NCBI GenBank assembly: GCA_902476475.1
Contig: CABSDO010000012.1
Location: 1 to 31,799 of the forward strand
DNA from: an uncultured Collinsella sp.
GTDB taxonomy: Bacteria; Actinomycetota; Coriobacteriia; Coriobacteriales; Coriobacteriaceae
Length of the DNA stretch: 31,799 nucleotides
Direction of reading: 5' to 3'
Shown here: piece by piece, positions 24,201 through 31,799 of the stretch
Numbering within the stretch: position 1 is the stretch's first letter
Layout: the number at the start of each line of letters is the position of its first letter
Notes under the pieces: model-generated
Seen by the model: only the letters and a program-made list of their open reading frames with translations
Told to the model about the DNA's origin: nothing
The model's database searches: none
Position numbers and translations under genes: made by a program

Positions 24201-26063
24201 TCGAGCTTTGGCTTTGCGGTCTTTACCGAGGATTCGCTCGCGCATCTGGTGAAGCCCGAGCGTCCGATTCGCGTCGTCGACCAGTGGATGTACCACAGCC
24301 GCCTGTACGCCGTCGCCCGTTTTGTGACGATGCGCAACGATTTGGACCTGATCCAGCTCAACTCCTTCGGCTGCGGTCTGGATGCTCTGACCACCGACCA
24401 GGTGCAGGAGATCCTGGAGGCCAGCGGCAAGATCTACACCGTGCTCAAGATTGACGAGGTGTCCAACCTGGGCGCCGCGCGCATCCGCATCCGCTCGCTC
24501 ATGGCGGCGCTCAAGGACCAGGAGGCCGAGCGCTTGGCCGAGGCCACGGCCGCGGGCGAGACTTACGAGCAGGGCGATGCCGCGCCGGTGGCGCCCTCCA
24601 CGGATGCTCCCGCGTTCGCGAGCCGAAAGTACACGTTCGAGGCGCAGCGTGAGAGTGCCTCGACCGCGTGGCCCAAGGTACCCTTCACCGAGCAGATGCG
24701 TGACGAGGGCTATACCATCCTGTGCCCGCAGATGGCGCCGATTCACTTTGACCTGGTCAAAGAGGTGTTCCGCGGTGCCGGCTATAACTTGGAGTTGTTG
24801 CCCTCGACCGATCACGACGCCGTCGAGGCCGGCCTACGCTACGTGAACAATGACATTTGCTACCCGTCGATCCTGGTAACGGGCCAGATTATGGAGGCTA
24901 TCGAGAGCGGTCGGTACGACCTGTCCAAGACGGCCGTGGTTATCAGCCAGACCGGCGGCGGCCGCGCCACCAACTACATCGCGCTCATCCGCAAGGCCCT
25001 GCGTGAGAGCGGCCACCCCGAGATTCCGGTGATCTCGCTTTCGGCAGTGGCGCTCGGCGAGGACAACCCTGGCTTTAAGATTACGCCGGCGCTGCTTAAA
25101 CAGGCCGTATACGCGGTGCTCTTTGGCGACGTGATGATGCAGATGCTCTACCGCTGCCGCCCGTACGAGGCCACGCCCGGTGCCGCCAACGCGCTCTACG
25201 AGGAGTACATGGCGCGCGCCCGCAAGCTGGCGCCTAAGTTCAACAGGCATAACTACACCAAGCTTGCTCGCGAGGCCATCCGCGCGTTCGACACCATGCC
25301 GCTCGTGGGCGAGGGTACCAAGCCACGCGTGGGCGTAGTCGGCGAGATCCTGGTCAAGTTCCACCCTACGGCCAACAACCACGTGGTCGATGTCATTGAG
25401 CGCGAGGGCTGCGAGGCTGTGGTGCCGGGACTGCTTGACTTCTTCCTGTACTCCATGAGCAACGCCGAGCTGCAGAAGGACGAGCTGGGGAGCTCTGCCA
25501 CGGCGCGCGCTGGCATGCAGGCGCTCATTAAGCTCGTGGACTGGATGCGTACGCCGGTGGAGGAGATGCTCGAAAAGTCCCGCCGCTTTGAGGCGCCCGA
25601 GCGCATCGGCACCATGGCGGACAAAGCCCGCACGGTGCTTTCGGTGTGCAACAACATGGGCGAGGGGTGGCTGCTCACGGCCGAGATGCTCGATCTGATT
25701 GACCACGGTGCGCCCAACATCATCTGCACGCAGCCCTTCGCGTGCCTGCCCAACCACGTGGTGGGTAAGGCCGTGATCAAGGAACTGCGCCGTCAGCACC
25801 CCGAGAGCAACATCGTCGCTGTGGACTACGACCCCGGCGCGTCCGAGGTCAACCAGCTCAACCGTATTAAGCTTATGATCAGCGTGGCCAAGGAAAACAT
25901 GCGCGCCGGCAAGGGCTTTAAGCTCGAGAAGGTGGCGCCGCTCGCGATGGACGAGGTCACCGGCCAGATGCGTGCCCATGACGGCTGCGTGAGCTGCGGA
26001 CCGGCCAGCGAGGAGGCCGTTGCATCGGTCGCCAAGCGTCTGGGACGCGGCATTAAGAAGTAG
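21279..26063 (+). CDS. giant 2-hydroxyacyl-CoA dehydratase activase-type fusion protein
   Basis: 1594 residues. Order: an Ala-rich, charged N-terminal segment (1-80); first ASKHA/BadF-BcrA ATPase domain (about 87-345; GIDVGSTTVK, GGEDAK, cysteines in NGTCAGGTGAF and SRCGVF); second ATPase domain (from 401; GIDAGSTTMK, GGQDMK, EACSSGCGSF, SRCTVF); a Cys motif C688, C691, C695 with NRCEKGAG; a DUF2229-type region (about 730-950; GIPRALNMYENYPFW, CYPAKMSHGH); and a C-terminal dehydratase D-component-like part (about 1145-1590; NDICYPS, CVSCGP). Classical activases are about 260-residue [4Fe-4S] homodimers that pump an electron into the dehydratase; here two activase-like domains and dehydratase-like parts sit in one chain. 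Substrate unknown. GAGGAGAG precedes the ATG. Follows its probable regulator; ends at a strong terminator. Confidence 0.92.
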   Translation: MSKLVEGIKDRMVAAAREAAPAVVDAAQKAATAAAEKVAEAVADAKNAAGETSVASEPVTAAEPVAATAAHAPEGAIFNPENARGNLHLGIDVGSTTVKLAVLNDDNQIVYAKYQRHHTDVRACARDLFEGAATVLPTAQMTCAITGSGGLLLSQWLDLEFVQEVIASKRAVETLIPATDVAIELGGEDAKIIYFDNGIEQRMNGTCAGGTGAFIDQMATLLHTDASGLNELAANATTIYPIASRCGVFAKTDVQPLLNEGARPEDVAASIFQAVVTQTISGLACGRPIRGNVAFLGGPLQYLSELRHRFYLTLNLDEEHRIVPQNAHLFVASGAAMAHESNKLSTFPQLIEAIDALGDTQGAEVERLDPLFATDDDFAEFKTRHDTEVVPKGKLEGYTGRVFIGIDAGSTTMKAALVGEDGQLLHTWYGNNNGDILGTAKVIMADFYNHIPAGCTIGHVTTTGYGEALLIEALKADSGEIETVAHLRGAKAFLPGVEFILDIGGQDMKCLRVKDGVIEHIMLNEACSSGCGSFIESFAVSMNMDVRAFADAAIHAKAPVDLGSRCTVFMNSRVKQAQKEGATVGDIAAGLSYSVIKNALFKVIKLRDPKEIGSQVIVQGGTFMSDATLRAFEQLTGVRAVRPDIAGCMGAYGAALLARDRAGADGTSTILSAEDIAHLTVTQKHVRCGRCSNNCQLTVNDFGGGRRFITGNRCEKGAGHKKQKTEAPNLFKKKNELLFNREVLSPDEAPRGTVGIPRALNMYENYPFWHAFFTRLGFSVQLSDQSSKKTYQAGIESMPSESVCYPAKMSHGHVMNLIDRDVDFIWMPCVRWERKEDPTAGNCYNCPIVMSYPTALALNIDEIREQNIEFLYPFVPYHDKTELKRRLYQVLAVDRVADAEAGRGRVRGPKITRSEVDAAVNAAFEADARFHEDIQTMGEEALKWVEDHGGHGIVLAGRPYHNDPEINHALPELISSFGFAVFTEDSLAHLVKPERPIRVVDQWMYHSRLYAVARFVTMRNDLDLIQLNSFGCGLDALTTDQVQEILEASGKIYTVLKIDEVSNLGAARIRIRSLMAALKDQEAERLAEATAAGETYEQGDAAPVAPSTDAPAFASRKYTFEAQRESASTAWPKVPFTEQMRDEGYTILCPQMAPIHFDLVKEVFRGAGYNLELLPSTDHDAVEAGLRYVNNDICYPSILVTGQIMEAIESGRYDLSKTAVVISQTGGGRATNYIALIRKALRESGHPEIPVISLSAVALGEDNPGFKITPALLKQAVYAVLFGDVMMQMLYRCRPYEATPGAANALYEEYMARARKLAPKFNRHNYTKLAREAIRAFDTMPLVGEGTKPRVGVVGEILVKFHPTANNHVVDVIEREGCEAVVPGLLDFFLYSMSNAELQKDELGSSATARAGMQALIKLVDWMRTPVEEMLEKSRRFEAPERIGTMADKARTVLSVCNNMGEGWLLTAEMLDLIDHGAPNIICTQPFACLPNHVVGKAVIKELRRQHPESNIVAVDYDPGASEVNQLNRIKLMISVAKENMRAGKGFKLEKVAPLAMDEVTGQMRAHDGCVSCGPASEEAVASVAKRLGRGIKK

Positions 26064-26093
26064 CTGGTCTGCTATGGGCTAGATATGAGACAA

Positions 26094-26128
26094 ACGGGTG
26101 GTAGCCGTACCGGCTACCACCCGTTTTT
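26094..26128 (+). terminator. strong rho-independent terminator of the activase operon
   Basis: Perfect 14-bp stem (26094-26107 and 26111-26124), 3-base loop, then a run of five T (26124-26128). Confidence 0.93.
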
Positions 26129-26148
26129 GCTGGATATATGTTGCGCAA

Positions 26149-26658
26149 ATGACCTTGCTACAGCCTTCCGTGGGCTTGTCCGATTTTTGGGCCGGTTCGG
26201 GCTTTGAGGACAAGTTGCTGCAGGCCCAAGGCGATTTTTCGCTCAATGCGGGCCAGCACAGTGTGATCTATCTGCCAAACGACGATACGGTAACAACCGG
26301 TCGCTACCAGGTGCTGCTGTACGACAACAACTTTGGTACGGCCGAGAGCTATCCCAAGTTCGACTGGGGTCAGCTGGGCGCCGCGGTGGTGACCGACTAC
26401 AACAAGGGCACGCATTCGTTTGGGCGCATCTTTACAGTGGACGAGGCGGCCCGCACCTACGAGCTCGAAGACCAGATCGCCGTGCCGTTTTCGGGTTATG
26501 TGAGCAGTGCGCAGCGCGTCGGCGATTCGAATAGCATGCTCGTGGCATCGGGCATGGCCAAGACCTTTGCCGAGTACGATCGCTATGGACTGTCCGTCAC
26601 CACCTACGAGATGGAAGCCGAGAAGAACATCAACCGCGTGTACAAGTACGAGCTGTAG
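26149..26658 (+). pseudogene. 5'-truncated arylsulfotransferase remnant
   Basis: 169 residues from ATG 26149. The stretches LLQAQGDFSLNAGQHSVIYL, VLLYDNNFG, FGRIFTVDEAARTYEL and MLVASGMAKTFAEYDRYG look like the C-terminal blades of a bacterial aryl-sulfate sulfotransferase (ASST), whose full proteins are roughly 500-600 residues. The frame is intact to a normal stop, but the N-terminal two thirds are missing and the preceding terminator begins only 55 bases before this ATG. No ribosome site is evident. It is most likely debris of a deletion that fused the 3' end of an ASST gene to the activase operon. Confidence 0.65.
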
Positions 26659-26701
26659 CGCTGCGCTTGGCTGTGCCTGCGCCCCGCGGCTGCGCTCTGC
26701 A

Positions 26702-27841
26702 TCACTTTACATCGAACTCCACGCGATCGAGTTCGGGCACGTTGAGGTCGATGAGCTTGCGGGCGACGTGGCGGTCGTGCGTTCCGAGCGCCTCGCTCGT
26801 TGTCACATGGGCGACAGTTTGGCGCTCGACAAGGCCCTCCTTGTCGCCCTCGGTGGCCGAGGTCTCGACGGCGACGGTGTAATCCTTAAAGCCCGGCAGT
26901 ACCGCCGCAAGCTCGCGCGTGGTTTTGGTGACGCCGTAGCCGTCCTGCACGCCGGCCTGCGCCGAGCCAATGGAGCCAGCCGTCATAACAATGCAGGGGA
27001 TGGCAAAGATCACCGTACCCACGATGATGCGGCGGCGCACCTTGCGTGACAGCTCATCGACCTCAGCATTTTCTTCGGCAGTTACAATGCCGTCGCCGTT
27101 AAGGTCGCGCTTGAGCGGCACGCGCAAAAGAAGCAGCACGGCTTCGGCAGCCCGTGCGATAAAGACCACGTTGATGCCAAACTCGTAGAGCGCCGAGAGA
27201 AACAGCGACCCGCTTGCGATGGCGATGCCGTAGCCCGCCGCGCACAGGGGCGGCATCAGCGCGGTCGCCACGGCCACGCCGGCGATGAGCGTGGCGGGTT
27301 CCTGGTCGCGTGAGTTGCCCAGGCCGCCTGCAAAGCCGCCGGCGAGCGCGACGGCAAGGTCCCACACGGTGGGCGTCGAGTTGTCGATAATGGCGGCCGT
27401 GGTGGTGCCAAGGGGCGAGAGCTTAAAGTACAACGTGGACGTGACCAGGCAAAAGGCCATTTGCAGCGCAAGGCTGGCGACAGCTTCGACGGTAATCTCG
27501 CGGTCGAGCGTGGCGATGCCGTATGCCATGGCAAGGACCGAGCCCATGAGCGGGCAGATGAGCATGGCGCCTACAATGGCGATATCCGAGTCGATATCGA
27601 GGCCGATGCTCGCGATCAGCATGGCGATGATGAGGATGCATAGGTGGGAGCCAGTCAGACGCGCCCCGTTTACAAAACGCTTGCGGATCACGTGATAGGG
27701 CGCGCGTCCCTCGCGAATGTTGAACGCGCGCTTGAGGAAGCGGGTGACGTTTTCCATGGCTTCGCTATGAGCAGGGCGGATGCCGTGGCGCCGGTGATGG
27801 CGTTCGCGTAGTCGCTTGATCTGTTGTTTGTCGAGTTCCAT
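26702..27841 (-). CDS. DUF389 membrane protein with an EF-hand-like loop
   Basis: 379 residues. About six membrane helices in the DUF389 core: LCILIIAMLIASIGLDIDS, AIVGAMLICPLMGSVLAMAYG, VALAGGFAGGLGNSR and GVAVATALMPPLCAAGYGIA are typical of this family, which has no settled function. Between helices lies DLNGDGIVTAEE, a textbook EF-hand calcium loop (Asp1, Asn3, Asp5, Gly6, Glu12), unusual for the family as far as I know. A soluble C-terminal part of about 80 residues follows the last helix. Start ATG 27841 (MELDKQQ) with GAGGTGG upstream; the frame extends to 27967 without support. Converges with the ASST remnant across a 43-base gap. Confidence 0.85.
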   Translation of the reverse strand: MELDKQQIKRLRERHHRRHGIRPAHSEAMENVTRFLKRAFNIREGRAPYHVIRKRFVNGARLTGSHLCILIIAMLIASIGLDIDSDIAIVGAMLICPLMGSVLAMAYGIATLDREITVEAVASLALQMAFCLVTSTLYFKLSPLGTTTAAIIDNSTPTVWDLAVALAGGFAGGLGNSRDQEPATLIAGVAVATALMPPLCAAGYGIAIASGSLFLSALYEFGINVVFIARAAEAVLLLLRVPLKRDLNGDGIVTAEENAEVDELSRKVRRRIIVGTVIFAIPCIVMTAGSIGSAQAGVQDGYGVTKTTRELAAVLPGFKDYTVAVETSATEGDKEGLVERQTVAHVTTSEALGTHDRHVARKLIDLNVPELDRVEFDVK

Positions 27842-28149
27842 GTCCACCTCGTTCCAGCGCGGTCCGCGCAACGCGCCCGTTGTCCTAACTCTACACCGTG
27901 GCGGGCGGGGTGTCTGTTGGATGAGGAATCCGATAGGGCGGATGACGCGGGAGCAAATGCAAATCACAAGCTCAATTCCATCCCGCGAGAATATGATGCA
28001 CCAGCTCCTTCAAATGTGACGAAACTGTGAAGCACGAGAGCGTGAATTTCAAAAAAATACGCTGGTCGCCAATGTTGCGCAACAGAATTCAAAAATCGAC
28101 AGCTACCGTTTGATACGTATGGATACATCCGTGTCAAAGGGAGAAAGCC
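27842..28149. other. divergent intergenic region upstream of the surface-protein gene
   Basis: 308 bases between the divergently read DUF389 and surface-protein genes. AT-richer towards the right. I see no open frame, no clear -35/-10 pair and no strong hairpin. The ribosome site AAAGGGAGAAAG (28136-28147) belongs to the surface-protein gene. Confidence 0.5.
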
Positions 28150-31100
28150 ATGGCAAACTACAGTCCACAACACTTTGAGCCTCGGGCTAAGGCCGTCAAC
28201 GTCAAGGGCGTTGCTAACCGCGCCGTCGCAACCGTTTTGACGGCGGGCCTCATTGCTCAGCCGCTCATGTCGCCGCTGGCGGCAATCGCCGCACCGTCAA
28301 CCGATAACGGCGATTCTGTTCAGGGGGGGGGGTAGTTCTGTAGAGAACAGCGTTGTCGCCGGTAACCAAGCGGTCGCAAAGACGGCTGCCCAGCTGGCCG
28401 AGGAATCGGCAAAGCAGCTCAAGGACGCTCAGGCCGCCTACGATGCGGCTCAGAAGAAGGCCGACGCCGCGGGTCAGTCTCAAAAGCAGGCCCAGCAGCA
28501 AAAGAATCAGGCCTCGCAGGCTGTGAGCGACAACGAAATCGAGCAGAACGCAGCAGAAGTCGCCGCGCTCCAGGAGAAGATTGACGAGCTCAAAGCCGCC
28601 GTCGAAAAGACCGAGCAGCAGCAGAAGAAGCTGGGCGACCTGAACGATCAGCTCGATCAAGCCAACAAGAGTGTCGAGGATAAGACCCAGGCGCTCAAGG
28701 ACGCCAAGGCAAAGCAGGACGAGGCCAAGAAGGCTCTCGACGATGCACAGGCCAAGCTCGAGGCCATGGGTATGGACGAGTACGAGGCCGCCAAGAAGGC
28801 CGTCGAGGACGCGCAGGCCAAGCTCGACGCTGCCAACAAGGCCGTTGCTACCGCGCAGGCTAATCTGGACCAGGCCAAGGCAGCCGAGGCCAGTGCCCAG
28901 CAGGAAAAGCAGAATACCGAGGCAGCTTTGACGACTGCCCAGGCCAAGAAGCAGGAGACTGCCGCTGCCCTCGCAGCCGCAACCACCGCGCGCGATAACG
29001 CCCAGCAGAAGCTCAACCAGGCGCAGGCCGCACTCGATGCCGCCGTCTCGGGCACGGGCGTCGACCTGAGCGCGCTCGAGGCTGCCAAGAACACTGCCGC
29101 CAGCGAGCTCGCGACCACGCAGGCCGCGCTCGATGCCGCGACGACTGCAGACGCCACCGCACAGGCGAACCTGCAGGCTGCGCAGACTACCGTCACCGCC
29201 GCGCAGGAGAAGGCCAACGCCGCCAACGCCGCCGTGGCATCTGCCCAGTCTGCATATGATGCGGTAAGCAAGGAGTACAACGCCGCCGTCAGCAAGCGCG
29301 ACGCCGCGAAGTCGGCATGCGAGCAGGCCCAGCAGACCGAAGCCGACAAGAAGGCGGAGTACGACCGACTCGTCGAGGTCCGTCAGCAGAAGCGCAGCGA
29401 GTGGGAGGCGGCCTGCGCCGCTTCGAACGCCGCGGAAAAGGCTTATGTCGCTGCTAATGCCCAGGTTGAGGCTCTTGAGCAGCAGATTGCAGACCTAAAG
29501 TCCAACATGACCGTTGACCAGGAAGTCATCAATAAGGGCATGCTCGGCTTTATGGCCTACATCAGCAACAGCAGCGATTTCACCGCCACACAGAAAAAGA
29601 ACGCCCAGGATGCCGTATCGATGCTGACCGGTGCTGAGGACAAGGCCGACTGGTATGACCAGTACGTCGATCAGGATATGTCTCGCGACACCAATCCGCT
29701 CTCCTTGGAGCAGATGCGCAACGCCCTGACATATCTCGACACCCAGAACAACCTCCGCAAGGCGAACGGTCAGTCGGCGCTCAGCGTCAGCCTCCGTATG
29801 ACTGCGGCAGCCGCCCTTAATACATCATATTCATCGAACATCTGGGGACACTCGAACTGCTACTTCGACAACGGTGAAAACCTTGCTGGCGGAGGCGGCG
29901 CATATACCGGCGGCGAGACCGAGGATACCCTCGGCTGGCCCTATACCGGCCTCTATACTCAGGAAAAGAAGATTTTCGACAAGTATGTAGAGCAGTATGG
30001 CGACAAACTCGGCAAATATCGATATGAGTCCTATTACATCTACCAGAACTACAACAGCATCTACCACGAGTGCGGGCACTATCTCAACATTATCGATGCC
30101 TCTACGAGAGCCATCGGCATCGCGACCGGTAGCGGCAAGAATACCGATTCCGAGGTAACCATCTTCGATTACAGCGATGATGACACGCAGGCTGATTTCA
30201 CTGTCTCCGAGTTCAAGAAGCTCCTCAACGACTACATCGATTCCGCCTACAATGCGGGCGGCACGCAGGCGCAGAAGGCGCAGCTCAAGGAGCTCCAGGG
30301 CAAGCTTGCCGAGGCGCAGAAGAACTTTGGAACTACAAGGGAAGCTTACTTCGCAGCTGTAAACGGGCAGGATGCCGCCCAGGACGCTTTCACCGCAGCC
30401 GATGTGAACATGAACACCGCCAAGGGCGAGTACGAGAAGGCTCAGTCCGCTACTGCTGCCGCCAAGTCCGCCTATGACGCTGCCGAAGCCGAGCTTAAGA
30501 TCATCGACGTCAAGACACCCCAGGCCAAGCTTGATGCCGCTAAGGGCGAGGCGGCAACTGCCCAGGCGGCTCTTGATAAGGCAAATGCCACGCTTGTCGA
30601 TTGCCAGACGAAGGCATCCGAGGCCGCTGCTCACAAGGCGAAGGCTCGCAGTGCCCGCGATGCCGCCAAGGCAAAGTCCGATCAGGCTAACGCGGCGTAT
30701 GACAACGCCACGGCTTCGGTTAAGGACCTTACTGCCAAGCGTGACAACGCCAAGGTGGACCTTGCGGACAAGCAGGGCGCCCTTGACAAGGCAAAGAAGG
30801 CCGACGATGCCGCCCAGGCAGGTGTAGACAAGGCCAAGGCAGCAGATGCCCAGGCCGCGACCGCTCTTTCGGACGCCAAGCAGGCAGTTGCCGCCAAGAC
30901 GCAGGCTGTGTCCGACGCGCAGGCCGAGGCCAAGGCTGCCGAGGGTGAGCTGACCCGCGCAAACAAGGCCTTCGAGCGCTTTGCCGGCGCCCAGAAGGCG
31001 GTCGACGACGCCAAGGCCGCCTATGACGCTGCCGTCGCCGGTGTCGCCGATGCCCAGAAGCAGCTCGAGGCTGCCAACGAAGCCGTCGTCGATGCGAACT

Positions 31101-31618
31101 TCGATATCGTCAAGGCCAAGGCCGAGCTTGCCAACGACGAGGCACTCAAGGCCGATCTTGAGGCTGTCGACCACAAGGCATCCCTTGTCGCGGGCACGAC
31201 GGGCAACGAGAAGCTGGTCAAGCTGAACGCTGCCTACGCTCGCTATAAGGCTGCCGTCGATGCCGCCGCTGGCCTCAAGGCTGCCCTGAGCGATGCCGAT
31301 GCCAAGCTGTCCGATGCCAACGACGTCTATGCCGCTGCACTGGCCGAGCTCGGAGATGCCAAGGATGCCCTGGCTGCCGCTCAGGCCGAGTACGACAAGT
31401 ATCATCCCAAGGCCGAGCCGCAGAGCAAGCCGCAGGCCAAGCCTCAGGTTGCGCAGGCTGCTGCAAAGGCCCCCGTTGCCAAGAAACAGGCTGCGCCTGC
31501 CGCGCTCGCCCAGACCGGTGATGACTCCGCGCTTGCGGGCGAGGTCTTCGTTATCGGCGGTATTACGCTCGTGGCTGCGGGCGTGACGCTGGGCGATCGT
31601 CGTCGCAAGCACATGTAG
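28150..31618 (+). CDS. phase-variable wall-anchored coiled-coil surface protein with CAP domain (out of frame here)
   Basis: Translated from ATG 28150 the frame gives a signal peptide (NRAVATVLTAGLIAQPL ... AAIAAPS, cleavage near residue 48) and stops at 28333-28335 just after a G10 run. The frame continuing to 31618 resumes at GSSVENSVVAG; with nine G the two join into about 1155 residues. Body: Ala/Lys/Gln/Glu-rich coiled coil (about 28370-29510); a CAP/SCP-like domain (about 29520-30250) with GHSNCYFDNGENLAGG and HECGHYLNIIDAS; a second coiled coil (30290-31400); a Lys/Pro/Gln spacer; sortase-type LAQTG; a membrane helix; and the tail GDRRRKHM. Expected on the cell wall, holding the CAP domain away on a helical stalk. 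AAAGGGAG precedes the start. The shift could also be a homopolymer sequencing error. Confidence 0.83.
28323..28332 (+). repeat. G10 homopolymer tract in the surface-protein gene
   Basis: Ten consecutive G immediately after the signal-peptide codons. Ten G puts TAG in frame; nine (or twelve) opens the full gene. Slippage at such tracts is the classical phase-variation mechanism. Confidence 0.85.
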
Positions 31619-31685
31619 TGATTCGAGCGTCGGCTCTGCAACGAACTTCGGTTCATAGCAGGAACGCTTCGATAGCTTAAGCGAT

Positions 31686-31726
31686 AAGGCCGGCGCGCTG
31701 TTAAACGCAGCGCGCCGGCCTTTCTT
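31686..31726 (+). terminator. terminator of the surface-protein gene
   Basis: Perfect 15-bp stem (31686-31700 and 31708-31722), 7-base loop, followed by TTTCTTT. Confidence 0.9.
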
Positions 31727-31735
31727 TGCGTTGGT

Positions 31736-31778
31736 ATCAAAAAGCCCGGTCGGTAGCCTGGAAAGCTACCGACCGGGC
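31736..31778 (-). terminator. terminator of a minus-strand gene beyond the right edge
   Basis: Perfect 14-bp stem (31744-31757 and 31765-31778); on the minus strand it is followed by TTTTTGATACC. It implies a convergent gene just outside the window. Confidence 0.8.
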
Positions 31779-31799
31779 AAATCGTAGGCAATATGGTTG

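Noticed and set aside
22380..24815. 811-residue minus-strand open frame
   Set aside because: It lies wholly antisense to the activase gene, has no family motifs, and is rich in His/Val/Gly/Ala as expected from the complement of a GC-rich gene.
26098..26148. Upstream extension of the arylsulfotransferase remnant to GTG 26098
   Set aside because: These codons are the stem of the activase terminator and do not resemble the family.
28253..28330. ATG 28253 as the true start of the surface protein
   Set aside because: It has no ribosome site and gives an arginine-rich N-terminus without a signal peptide, whereas the other frame has a clear start and signal peptide up to the G tract.
29831..31612. 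593-residue minus-strand open frame
   Set aside because: Antisense shadow of the coiled-coil surface protein; its Leu/Gly-rich repeats mirror the Ala/Lys codons of the real gene.
28150..31618. Surface-protein gene as a decayed pseudogene
   Set aside because: There is only one frame break, exactly at a ten-G run, and everything downstream including the wall anchor is intact; phase variation or a read error explains it better.
31736..31778. Second terminator for the surface-protein gene
   Set aside because: Its T run is on the minus strand, so it belongs to a convergent gene outside the window.

Overview
The window is GC-rich DNA with tightly packed genes, strong Shine-Dalgarno sites, occasional GTG/TTG starts and hydrophilic, acidic proteins. 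A sortase-type LAQTG surface protein, a giant 2-hydroxyacyl-CoA dehydratase activase fusion, a PF06541-type membrane protein, and intergenic regions full of palindromic repeats all point to a gut Coriobacteriia member, most likely Collinsella. This assignment rests on recognising gene families, not on a database match. No rRNA, tRNA, CRISPR array, prophage or insertion sequence was seen.

Layout. 1-3000 (minus strand): D-2-hydroxyacid dehydrogenase, methionine aminopeptidase with a SEC-C zinc motif, and a radical SAM protein. 3199-6469 (plus): an alpha/beta hydrolase, then a GGDEF-REC-HD-GYP signalling protein followed by a lone Hpt phosphotransfer protein. 6575-10896 (minus): a polar amino-acid ABC importer (lipoprotein, two permeases, ATPase) with a class-I amidotransferase-like hydrolase at its end. 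11016-11296: a regular array of alternating 15-nt repeats. 11354-13135 (minus): a divergent DXS-like enzyme. 13364-16952 (plus): an HD-domain protein, a CmpB-like membrane protein, an ammonium channel and its PII protein. 17027-19052: a TetR regulator and an MFS exporter with two matching operator-like sites. 19168-20025: a Cof-type HAD phosphatase whose ribosome binding site lies in a perfect 20-bp hairpin. 20026-20463: a candidate SOS-controlled type I toxin-antitoxin locus, bracketed by two copies of a dispersed palindrome. 20556-26063: a TTG-start TetR-like regulator and the 1594-residue activase fusion. 26149-26658: a 5'-truncated arylsulfotransferase remnant. 26702-27841 (minus): a DUF389 membrane protein with an EF-hand. 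28150-31618: a large coiled-coil surface protein with a CAP domain, switched out of frame here by a run of ten G.

The two strongest leads are these. (1) At 20078-20404, a LexA-box-like promoter drives a 41-residue hydrophobic peptide with an arginine-rich tail, and a convergent promoter and hairpins fit an antisense RNA; the mRNA ends can pair with each other. (2) The G10 tract at 28323-28332 separates a signal peptide from the body of a wall-anchored protein, the hallmark of a phase-variable contingency locus. Also notable are the 40-nt-period alternating repeat array at 11081-11296, the hairpin that would block translation of read-through mRNA at 19115-19166, and a PII protein that lacks the uridylylated tyrosine. 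All functional statements come from reading motifs; none has been checked by a search.
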